Shown here: in pieces, positions 10,149-18,765 of the stretch
Layout: every line of letters starts with the position of its first letter
Position numbering within the stretch: position 1 is the stretch's first letter
Origin: Haliangium sp963772315
GTDB taxonomy: Bacteria; Myxococcota_A; Polyangia; Haliangiales; Haliangiaceae
Length of the DNA stretch: 64,000 nt
Assembly (NCBI GenBank): GCA_963772315.1
Contig: CAVYWJ010000001.1
Span: 496,001 to 560,000 of the forward strand
Direction of reading: 5' to 3'
The notes under the pieces: model-generated
Told to the model about the DNA's origin: nothing
The model's database searches: none
Seen by the model: only the letters and a program-made list of their open reading frames with translations
Made by a program: the position numbers and the translations under genes

Positions 10149-11201
10149 TTATCCTTGCTCCAGCTCACGAGCCAGGTATGCTTCTGCCATCCCGGTGAGG
10201 ATGGCGCGCTGGCCGGTATAGGGCTCGCGGCCGTGGACGCAGAGCATGTTGTCGATGAACAGCATATCGCCCTGCTGCCAGGGGAATCTCACGAGCGCTG
10301 CCAGATAGGCTGCACGCAGCTCCTCCAGCACCTCGGGCTCGATGGCACTGCCATCGCCGTAGAACGTGTTGGTTGGTAGATCCTGAGCACCGAAGTTGGC
10401 CATGAGGGAGTCACGGATACTGGGCGGCAACGTACTCACGTGGAAGAACGTGCCGTGATTGAACCAGACTTCTTCACCGGTGCGCGGGTGGCGCACGATC
10501 GCAGGGCCTACCTGTCGGGTGCGCAAGCGATCGCCTGCCTTCCACTCGACCTCGATACCGACCGAGGCACAGTAGGCCTCGACCTCGCTGCGATCCTCGG
10601 TCTGGAACACGGCCGGCCACGGCAGACCAAAGCCGTCACCGTAGTTGCGCACATAGAGGATCCGCTTTTCGCGGAAGCGGTCCCGGATCTCCGGACGGAT
10701 GCGCCGGAGGACCTCGCGTGTGGACCCAATCGGTGTCTCGCCGCGGGTCTCGGCAAGGCGATGGCAGTAGAAGAACAGGCGCAGAGGAAACCGCGGCGAA
10801 TACGAGTGTTCGTTATGGGGAAAGATCGCCTGGTCGGCCGGGTAGTCGGTTAACGTGTAGATGTTTCCGCCGACACGGGTACGTGGAGAGGCGCGGAACA
10901 TGTACTCGAGCGCGCCCGGCGACAGCGATGCGATTGCCTGCTCGAACTGCTGGATGGTGGTGATATCGAACCCACGAAACAGGATCGCGCCGTGCTGGAG
11001 CACCTTGCGCTCGAGCTCTTCTCGATGGCGCGCGGCCCAGTCGATGAGATCCACGCTCATGCTGGCAGGCTCGATGACCAGCGGCAGTGGCCGCTCGGCG
11101 TCCCATAGACGCTCGTTGACCAGTGTCTGCTCCGACACGGTGATCGCCTTGCGGCGCACGGCGCCGGGCGCAAGGAACGATGATGTACGGCTCGACGTCA
11201 T
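10149..11201 (-). CDS. TauD/SyrP-like Fe(II)/2-oxoglutarate hydroxylase acting on a carrier-bound residue
   Basis: This 350-residue protein belongs to the TauD/TfdA family. The iron-binding triad is visible as H-N-E near residue 129 and the distal H in VHGRE near 321, with arginines after it that could bind 2-oxoglutarate. Relatives within NRPS operons (SyrP type) beta-hydroxylate an amino acid held on a carrier domain. Its place between the loading protein and the first extension module, 6 bases from the latter, fits action on the residue loaded there. That residue is predicted to be histidine, which would give beta-hydroxyhistidine. The ATG at 11199-11201 follows AGGAAAG at good spacing. 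Family assignment is firm; the exact substrate is inference. Confidence 0.88.
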   Translation of the reverse strand: MTSSRTSSFLAPGAVRRKAITVSEQTLVNERLWDAERPLPLVIEPASMSVDLIDWAARHREELERKVLQHGAILFRGFDITTIQQFEQAIASLSPGALEYMFRASPRTRVGGNIYTLTDYPADQAIFPHNEHSYSPRFPLRLFFYCHRLAETRGETPIGSTREVLRRIRPEIRDRFREKRILYVRNYGDGFGLPWPAVFQTEDRSEVEAYCASVGIEVEWKAGDRLRTRQVGPAIVRHPRTGEEVWFNHGTFFHVSTLPPSIRDSLMANFGAQDLPTNTFYGDGSAIEPEVLEELRAAYLAALVRFPWQQGDMLFIDNMLCVHGREPYTGQRAILTGMAEAYLARELEQG

Positions 11202-11238
11202 GAGAGCTTTCCTGACAGAAGGAGGGCGCGTGAACAGC

Positions 11239-14200
11239 TCACACGCTCAATGTTCGACGCTTGATGCGAGCAAGCTGCGCGCGGCTGGCTGCGGCTTCTG
11301 CTTGCCCGAGCTCGAGCTGCAACGCCGTGTCCCACTGCTGCATGTGGCCCAGGAGCGTGCTCAAGGGCTGATCCAGCCACGATTCCAGCTCGACCATGAG
11401 GCGCTCCCACAGGCGATGGAAGCGGACGGCCCAGAGCGTGCTCATTGCACCGGAGTCGTGCTTGAGCTCGGCGGCGATGCCTGCGCTACCGTGCACCAGG
11501 TCGACCACAAGTTCGAAATCTCCACGCTCCTGATGCACATGCACGTGATCCACGTGGACCTCTCCGAGCGTGCATGCCTCGACGCGGCTCGGCTGGTAGT
11601 TGAGCTTGACCTGGAACAGAGGGGCCCGCTGCGTGGAACGCATGGGGGCCAGCGCGGATACCAGGACATCGAAGGGCAGCTCTTGATGCGCGTAGGCTTG
11701 CTGAGCGTCTCGTCTCTGGCGCGCGAGCAGCGCGCGCAGGCTGGGGACGTCCGAATGATCGCACCGGATGGCGAGCTGGTTGACGAAGAAGCCGATCGAG
11801 TGCTCGCTGTCCGGTGACCAGCGCCCGCTCACATCGGTGCCCACCAGGAAACGCTCCTGCTTGGTAACGTGGTGGAGCACGACAGCAAAGGTCGATAGCA
11901 AGGTCATGAACAACGTGAGCTTTGCCTCGCGCGCGTGGTGCTCGAGTGTGCGGCACAGCGCCTGGTCGAGCAGAAACCGGTGCACGCCCGAGGCCGGCGT
12001 CGAGAGCGACCGTGCACCGAGGTCCAGCTCCGTGGCTATGCCTGCAAGGTAGGTACGCCAGAACGCCAGCTGGTCATGCACGAATGCGGCATCGATACGA
12101 ATGCGCTCCCACTGCGCGAAGTCGCCGTATTGCAAGGACAGCGCGGGGAGCTCGAGGAGCGTGCTGCGGCTGAAGGCGTCGTAAAAGCGGCCAAGCTCGT
12201 CGAGGAAGATCTCGGCCGAACGTCCATCGAATGCGATGTGGTGCACACACAGCACGAGCTCATGTGCGTTCGACGCTCGCGCAAACAGGTGGGCGCGCAG
12301 CACCTGAGCATTCCCGAGATCGAAGGGGGTGAGGCGCTCGACTTGGAAGCAGCCGTCGATCTGCTCGCGCTGTAGCTCGGGTGGCAGCAGCGAGACATCG
12401 TGCTGTTTCAGCTCGAACTCGACCATCTGCTCGATCACCTGCTCCGCCCGATCGGCACCATTGCGATAGCGCGTGCGGAGGATGGCGTGACGACTCATCA
12501 GGCCTATCAAGCTTCGTTCCAGGGCCCGAGCATCGAGCTGGCCGCGCAGGACGATGCGGATGACGATGTTGTGCTGGCAGCTGGTTGGTTCGAGCTCATG
12601 CAGGAACCACAGCCGTTGCTGCGCGTGTGACAGCGGCGCGACCGCGTGCGATGTCGTGACTGCCATGGCCGGAGCAGGCTGCGCGCGTCCCAGCTCACTG
12701 GCCATGGCGGCGGCCAGCCCGGACAGATGCTTGTCACCGAACAGGTCTGCCATCGGCGGCAGCCATCCGAGCTCACGCGCCAGCATGGTCTGCAGGGAGG
12801 CGATGGCCAGGGAATCCATGCCGAGCTCGATCAGCGTGGCTTCGGGCATCATTGCTGAGCCGGGTCGCACGCGCTGTATCAGGCGCTGGAGATAGTCCAT
12901 ACATGCAGCGTCAGGGGCCTCACCCTGCGCAATACGCATGCGTACGTCCTCGAGCGTGATGGGCGAGGACGCAGTGACTTCCGATACCTCGTTCGACGCG
13001 AACACCTGCAGCGAGCCCGCCAGGAACTGCTGCTTGGTAATCTGACGGCTGATCTTGCCGCTGGTGGTCATGGGAATCGTGCCCAGCTTGATCAACACGA
13101 TGCGCTCGATCGTGCAGCCGGACGCATCGTGAGCGGCCCGCCGGATGCTGGCGTAGAATGCTGCCTCGGCGCCTGTAGCAAGCCGACGTCGCAGCTCGAC
13201 GACGACCACGAGTCTCTCGAGCTTCCAGCGCCTCATCCCACACCGAGAACGCGGCGATGCGTCCGGCCCGGATCTCGGGCACCGCATCGGTGATAGCGAA
13301 CTCGAGATCGTGAGGATAAATGTTGTGCCCATTGAGGATGATGAGATCTTTGAGCCGCCCGCAGACCACGAGCTGGCCTTCGTGGAAAAAGCCGAGGTCG
13401 CCGGAGCGCACGTAAGGCACGTCACTGTCCACGAGCCGTGCCTGCAGGGTCTCGATGCTGGCTTGCTCCTTGTTCCAGTACGCGTCCGCGTTGCTCGGCC
13501 CGGCAAGCCAGATTTCGCCGACCTCGCTGTCGGCGCAGCGTTGCATCGTGCGCGGATCGACGATCGCGACCTGGTGATCGGCCATGGGGTAGCCACACGC
13601 CACGAGCTCCATGGCATCCGCAGCATTCTCGGTCACCGGCACGGCTCTGCCGCGTTCAAGCGCGTTCTTGGACACTCGCACGATGACGGGCGTCGGGCTA
13701 TCGGCGTCGGCACTCACACCGAGCGTTGCTTCGGCCTGCCCATATCCCGGGCAGAACGCGCTCGGGCGGAAGCCGGCCTGCGCAAAGCGGCGACTGAAGC
13801 CCGCCAGCGTGGCTGGGTGGATCGGCTCTGCGCCAACAAGCGCACGGCGCCACTGGCTCAGGTCGAGCGTGCCAAGCAAGGCTTCTTCCACGGTGCGGGT
13901 GCACAGGCCGTATGCGGCGTTGGGCGCGAAGCTAACCGTGCCGTGATAGCGACTGAGCGCGACTAGCCACAGCCAGGGAGCGCTGGCGAAGACCTGCGTC
14001 GGCATCAAATAGCAGGTCATGCCGGTATGGAATGCCGCCAGCAGTGCCCCGATGAGCCCCATATCGTGGAACAGCGGCAGCCAGCTCACCACGCAATCTT
14101 CCTCGGTGAAACCAGTGGCCTGCTGCATGGCGATCAGATTGGCCATGAGGTTGCGATGGCGCACCACCACCCCTTTCGGTGTTCCCGTGGATCCCGAGGT

Positions 14201-14719
14201 GTATTGTAAGAATGCCACGTCGCTGCTGGTCAGCTGCGGGCGTTCCCAGGGAGCTGCGTTGAGGCTCCCCGCGAGCACCTCGGCCACTGTCGCGACCTGG
14301 CTATCGATGCCGCGCTCCGTCGCCCAGGTGCGCAGGAGGTCGCGCATCTCTGCCTCGCACAGAATCAGGCTTGGTTGCGCGTTGACCGCTACATTGCGCA
14401 CGCGCTCGAGGTGGCTCTGCCGGCGCGACGTCGGCGCAAACAGCGGTACGGCGATCAATCCGGCGTACACGCAGGCGCAGAATGCTTGTATGTAATCCAG
14501 CTGGGTGGGGAGCATGAGCAGCACGCGCGCTCCCGGAGCGCAGCGCCGCTGCAGGCTCGCGGCCAGCGTCTGCACCTGCGCGTGCAGTGCGCTGAACGTC
14601 ACCGATTCGGCAATGACTCGTCCGTCAGCCAGAAAGTGCACGGCTGGTTTGTCGGCAAGACGCTGGGCCCTTGCCTCCAGCAGCTCGACGAGGTTCCGAG
14701 GATCAGCGGAGTCGATCAT
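11239..14719 (-). CDS. Fatty acyl-AMP ligase-ACP-condensation loading protein, with one frame break
   Basis: Residues 1 to about 580 form a fatty acyl-AMP ligase: YTSGSTG near 172, LPLFHDMGL, and SGDLGFF with a following lid region. An acyl carrier follows (LGMDSL near 634), then a condensation domain (about 686-1110) with an intact HHIAFDG near 828. There is no A domain after it. The protein would adenylate a free fatty acid, load it on its own ACP and pass it to the first amino acid. The reading frame breaks near 13219-13225, where GAAGCTC on the coding strand stands for GAGCTC. Removing one base gives a continuous protein of 1159 residues. The ATG at 14717-14719 has a GAAGA sequence upstream, so the longer in-frame start at 14860 was rejected. 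The stop is 37 bases before the hydroxylase. Confidence 0.88.
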
Positions 14720-14807
14720 GGTGCGGCGATCTTCTTGTGCTTGCGGCCAGGCTCTCGACAGGTGGCAAAATCGTGATTTCTCTGCACATTCAAGCTGCGG
14801 CGTGAAA

Positions 14808-14824
14808 CTGAAAATCACTTTCAG
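14808..14824. promoter_or_regulatory. Fur-like inverted repeat upstream of the NRPS operon
   Basis: CTGAAAATCACTTTCAG contains the 7-1-7 arrangement TGAAAAT-C-ACTTTCA with a single mismatch between arms, like the Fur box form TGATAAT-N-ATTATCA. It lies about 90 bases before the FAAL start in the 265-base gap between the lipoprotein and the synthetase operon. The string AACTGAAAAT recurs before the TonB receptor. Iron control is inferred from pattern and context only. Confidence 0.5.
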
Positions 14825-14984
14825 AATCAACATGTGCCACAGGCGCATCCTCCATGTCAAGCCGACCCCGCGTCACTCGTTGATCACTTCGGGACCAACG
14901 GCTCAACCACCGGTCGGCGGCCTTTCTGGCGCAGCGCTACCGCACCAACGCACGCTGTGCGTTCGACGGGTCCCGCGAGAGCGC

Positions 14985-16272
14985 TCAGCGGACCTGGAGG
15001 AGCCCGTAGGGGAGCCCGGGTGCTTCGAGTCCGGCCGTCAGACTTCCGTCTTCGCCAGCAACGAGCAGCGTCGTGGTGCCGTCCTCGATCCGCAGGTGCG
15101 TGATGTAGTCTTGCCCGCCCGCATGCAGCACGCTACCTGCTGCGCTGGCGAGCGGAGCGCTGTTTACGGACGTGGCGGCCGCATCCGAGCCAAGCTCGAA
15201 GTGCCACCAACGCCACGCGGTTGCATCCCACGCCTCCCAGATCTCGGTCGCCTCCCCGAGCCTCGGCGTCGAGATACTCCTCGTGCAAGGCGAGCACGTA
15301 CGCGCGTCCGTCCTTGCCTGCCACGAGTCGTCCAGCCGACCGACCCTCGACGAGATCTGAGATGTTGATCTGGAAATCAGGGTCGAAACGCCGCTCTCCT
15401 GGCAGGATACGCAGCATGCAGGGCGCGGGATAGTCGGCGGGGCGCTGCAGCGCGTACAGCACGGCGGCCATGGCGCCGCTGCCGAAGTACAGCGTCCCCG
15501 ATTGGTCTGCAACCACGTGTACGGTATCGCCGCACCGTGGATCCTCGAGCACCTCGACGAGCTCGTCGGATGCTGTATCGATGATCAGTGCGACCGCGCG
15601 TCCGGCTTCACCCTCGTTGGCGGTGCGGTAGCGAGCACCTACGAAGAGCAGGCCATCATCGCGCACCACGGCGCGCTCACCGAGCTCGAAGACGAGCTCA
15701 TCGCGGGCGGCCGCCTCGAGCGAGAATGAACCATCGATCGTCATCGCGTCCGGATTCCATATGATGACTTGCTGGGTGAGATCGTCCAGCCAGTAGGCTT
15801 TTATCTCCGAGAGGAACGGGACCAGCCCCTGGCGTTTGAACGCCGAGCTCACACCGGTGTTCGCGAAGGTGAGCCGGGCGCCCTTGACGAAGCTCCTGTC
15901 CGGCGTGATCTCGTAGCGAGTGAGCACTGGCGACTCCGAGCTCCCGACGGCGAGCGCGCCCCGACCGCCGGTGCCGAAGATGGCCGCCGCACCGCCCACT
16001 TCGAGCGCACGACTGGCATCGACCATGACTGGCGCTCCTGGATCCTCGACCAGCGCGATCAAGGTAGTCGTGCTGTCCGGCAAGAACTGAGTCGTCGCGA
16101 TCGCATAGAGCGGTCCTTCGTCGACGGGCATGGCATCGGGGCTGTCGTCCATACCGGTGTCGTCGCCGCAGGCGGAGGTCAGCCCGAGTGCAGCCAGCGC
16201 GAACGCCTGCAGCATGGTCGCATGCGTTTGACGCGATCGAGGTAAGCCGATGAAATCTACATGTACCTTCAT
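14985..16272 (-). CDS. Secreted lipoprotein, DUF4374/XusB-like siderophore-binding candidate, one frame break
   Basis: The start is the ATG at 16270-16272, with AAAGGAACA upstream. An export signal ends at lipobox LTSAC, so the mature protein should be a lipid-anchored protein beginning at cysteine. The body is rich in beta-strand-like segments with repeated aspartate/glycine turns, as in propellers (for example YAIATTQFLPDSTTTLIAL). It sits beside a PepSY protein and a TonB receptor, which is how DUF4374 lipoproteins such as XusB occur in Bacteroides xenosiderophore loci. The frame breaks at 15258-15264, where GAGGCTC on the coding strand stands for GAGCTC. After correction the protein has 428 residues and ends LPYGLLQVR. 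Lipoprotein status is clear; family membership is a judgement from faint similarity and context. Confidence 0.62.
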
Positions 16273-16324
16273 CTATGTTCCTTTCGTAAGGTGACACTGG
16301 CGCACAACAGCCGAGAACCCAAGC

Positions 16325-17918
16325 TCAGCCGCTTTGTCTGGCACGCGGGTGCACCCGAGCCCGAGAGGGCGAGGCATGCTTCGGAATCGAACCGAGGCTG
16401 TGGTCGGTTCGGTTCTGCACCTTGCGGATCGCGTGCCCGGCCGCGAGCAGCAAGATGCCCAGAGTCACAAGCCCTAGCTCGACCCCGAGATTATGATCGA
16501 ACGCCCGGCCGGAAAGCGGGAACCGCCCGGTTTGCAGGGTGTTCACGACCGGCACGGCACACAGGATGAATCCTGCGCCACGCAGGAGCTGCCGGCTGGA
16601 GTGCGCCGCCGATGGCAGGAGCCCGGCGTACACGGCAGCGATCGTCCAGGCGGTCCAGAACACGCCATGTTCCCAGCTCGGCCGGTTGACCAGGTTGCTT
16701 GGCAACATGCGATTGGCCATGAAGAGCGCCGCGACCGCAACGCACAGGCCCGCGCAGGCCCCGGCCGTCAGGCGCGCGAGCACCACGTCGCCGAGCCCGA
16801 GCCGCTGCGAGCGCCGGCGCTCGAGCCACACGAGATTGCCGGTGAGGATGCAGAAGGCGCCCAGGAGCGCGAGCAGCGCATAGACCGCCTTGATTCCCGG
16901 GCCAGCCCAGCTGGCGAAGTGCAGCCCGTGCAGGCCGCCGCTCACCTGCGAGTGTTGGGTCCTGTCGTCTGGCTCGTGGATCCACTGCACGTCGCCCTCG
17001 CGCGACGTGCGCACGTTGGTGTGATACGAGAGTCGATCCTCTCGTCCGCCACGCACGTTGACGACTGCGTTGACGTCGCCGTGGTTGTACACGACAAAAG
17101 CCTTGTGCCGGACATCGGGGAGCGCTGCGCGCGCGCGCTTCAGCACCAGCCCCAGATCGGGTGCTGCGGTGCTCTCACCGGTGGGTTTGGGCGGCCAGCG
17201 CCATCCTGCTGCTTGTTCGACTACGGTCGCGTCTCCGTCGAAGCTCCCGACCACGAAGACCGGGAGCAGCAACGACGAGAACAGGCACAGGATCGCCCCG
17301 CTCCAGGCGAACACGATCAGGAACGGGAGCCCGAGCATGCCCACTACCTTGTGAGCGTCGGCCCAGAAGGCACGGGGGCGCAGCCGCGGCCGGAACTGCA
17401 CGAGCTCGCGGATCAGCTTGCCGAGCTGAATGACGAGACCGGTCGCGATCAGGAACAGCAGCGCTGTCGCAGCAATACCGGCCACGTACTTCCCGCCTGG
17501 AATCGGGTCGAGGAAATGCATGGCAAAGAGGAAATAACCCAGGTCGCTGTGCTGGCCCGTACGCTCGCCGGAAGCTCGGATCGACCCACGTGACACGCTC
17601 GCCGTCAGGACCGCTCGATTCCACCTTGATCCACGGCACGCGTTCATCGGGCAGGTGGATGCCAAGCCGTGTGGAATGCTCTGCCAGCCGGGCGTCCGCT
17701 TCTCGCTGTGCGATCTCGAGCAGTCGCGACTCGGACGTCGGCGCAGGTGGCCCGAGCTGCTGCTGCCATGGACCGAGCTCCTTCCAGAACAACGCGAACG
17801 GCCCCAGGAAGAACAAGGTGAAGAGCACCACCGACGAGAGCACGCCGACCCACGCGTGAGCGCTCCAGAAGAGCGCGCGCGTGCGCGCCGAGAGCTTCGT
17901 GCGAGCTCGTCCACTCAT
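16325..17918 (-). CDS. PepSY-domain inner-membrane protein, siderophore reductase-like, one frame break
   Basis: The start (ATG at 17916-17918) overlaps the stop of the upstream small gene, and the protein begins MSGRARTKLSARTRALFWSA. A first membrane helix (VLSSVVLFTLFFLGPFALF) is followed by a periplasmic PepSY-like part. Further helices include FLIATGLVI, GMLGLPFLIVFAWSGAIL and a C-terminal set. The conserved histidine-rich GGLHGLHFASW stretch is typical of PepSY_TM proteins (PiuB, FegB, XusC), thought to help release iron from siderophores. The frame breaks at 17571-17577, where GAGCTTC on the coding strand stands for GAGCTC. Removing one base gives VDPSSGERTGQHSDLGY and a 530-residue protein. 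It is cotranscribed with two small membrane proteins and probably with the lipoprotein 52 bases downstream. Confidence 0.83.
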
Positions 17919-18181
17919 CGCACGAGGACCAGCACCACGGCCGCGAGCGCGGACACGCATGCACATCCGGCCCACGCGCGCAGGCCGCTCTGACTGATCA
18001 ACGCGGCGCACGCTCCGACAACCGTGAGCGGAATGGTGGCGAGCTCGGCCACGAGCAGCCGCACGTCGCTGTCGAACGGCAAGCCGGCCGCTGCAGCCAC
18101 CGTGGCGAGTATCGCTGCGACTGGCGCGCCAAGGACGGCCGCCGTGATCCGGCCAGCGTCGTGCGTGTGCGTACGGCGCAT
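17915..18181 (-). CDS. Small membrane protein, DUF3649-like iron-uptake accessory
   Basis: The predicted protein has 88 residues, beginning MRRTHTHDAG, with three hydrophobic segments (AAVLGAPVAAILATVAAAAG, LLVAELATIPLTVVGACAAL, WAGCACVSALAAVVLVLV). Its ATG shares one base with the stop of the preceding gene, and its stop overlaps the start of the PepSY gene, so translation is coupled across three genes. In many proteobacteria short DUF3649 proteins stand next to DUF3325 and PepSY genes in siderophore operons. The match here is to size, topology and position; biochemical function is unknown. Confidence 0.65.
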   Translation of the reverse strand: MRRTHTHDAGRITAAVLGAPVAAILATVAAAAGLPFDSDVRLLVAELATIPLTVVGACAALISQSGLRAWAGCACVSALAAVVLVLVR

Positions 18182-18513
18182 CAGGCACCGCTCAGTGCAT
18201 GCGCGAGCAGCGCGGTCACGACGATGCCCACGACACCCCACGCCGACCGCGACCACAAGGGCACGGCGAGCGCCAGCAACGACAACGCGAGCATCAGCAG
18301 CACCGCGAAGCTCATGAGTCCCACACCCCATCCGCGCGACACGACGGCGAGCGCGCACCCGCCCAGCGTGGCCAGGATTCCGGTCCATCGCGTGGCGTGG
18401 TCGTGCGGGCGAGACGCCTTCCGCCTGTCTCTGGAAGCGCCCATCGAGAGATACAGGAGCGCAGCGCCCGCGAGAGTGCAGGCTGCCGACGCGCTGATGG
18501 CGTCGCTGGTCAT
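18181..18513 (-). CDS. Small membrane protein, DUF3325-like iron-uptake accessory
   Basis: This 110-residue protein has three hydrophobic stretches: ASAACTLAGAALLYLS, TGILATLGGCALAVV and a C-terminal pair. The phrase GWGVGLMSF resembles the DUF3325 pattern. The start ATG at 18511-18513 has GAGGAG seven bases upstream. It is the first gene of a minus-strand operon (DUF3325-like, DUF3649-like, PepSY, lipoprotein) that diverges from the TonB receptor. Its first and second genes overlap by one base. Role inferred from this conserved neighbourhood. Confidence 0.65.
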   Translation of the reverse strand: MTSDAISASAACTLAGAALLYLSMGASRDRRKASRPHDHATRWTGILATLGGCALAVVSRGWGVGLMSFAVLLMLALSLLALAVPLWSRSAWGVVGIVVTALLAHALSGA

Positions 18514-18587
18514 GTCGTGCTCCTCAACACGCGGGCTGGCCTCGATCTGAAGGAACCTGGTTGGTTGCTGCCTTGCTGATCGTGTAA

Positions 18588-18609
18588 CTGAAAATGCTGA
18601 TCAAATTCA
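18588..18609. promoter_or_regulatory. Fur-like half-palindrome in the divergent uptake promoter
   Basis: The stretch starting CTGAAAATGCTGATCA fits TGAAAAT-G-CTGATCA, a 7-1-7 repeat with five of seven positions matching the right arm of the Fur consensus. It lies between the divergent starts of the DUF3325-like gene and the TonB receptor. It shares AACTGAAAAT with the site before the NRPS operon. A third, weaker TGAAAATCA follows at 18731. Regulation is inferred. Confidence 0.38.
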
Positions 18610-18765
18610 AGACCTCGGCGCGTTGAACGTTTGGTGATGTCACTTACAGGTATTTCATCGACACTGCTTCGTGGCGCTCTCAGCGGGCTCGTGTCGTGCG
18701 CACGCTCGCACAGCATGAGGTCAGCGAACTTGAAAATCAAAGTTGTTTTCGGTCTCCTGACGAGG

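Noticed and set aside
10149..11201. Aspartate as the hydroxylase substrate
   Set aside because: SyrP itself acts on Asp, but the first module's pocket residues resemble the histidine code, not the Asp code I know.
13219..13225. Programmed +1 frameshift in the FAAL gene
   Set aside because: Similar breaks at GAGCTC occur in unrelated genes, with different inserted bases and phases, so a shared sequence-level cause is more likely.
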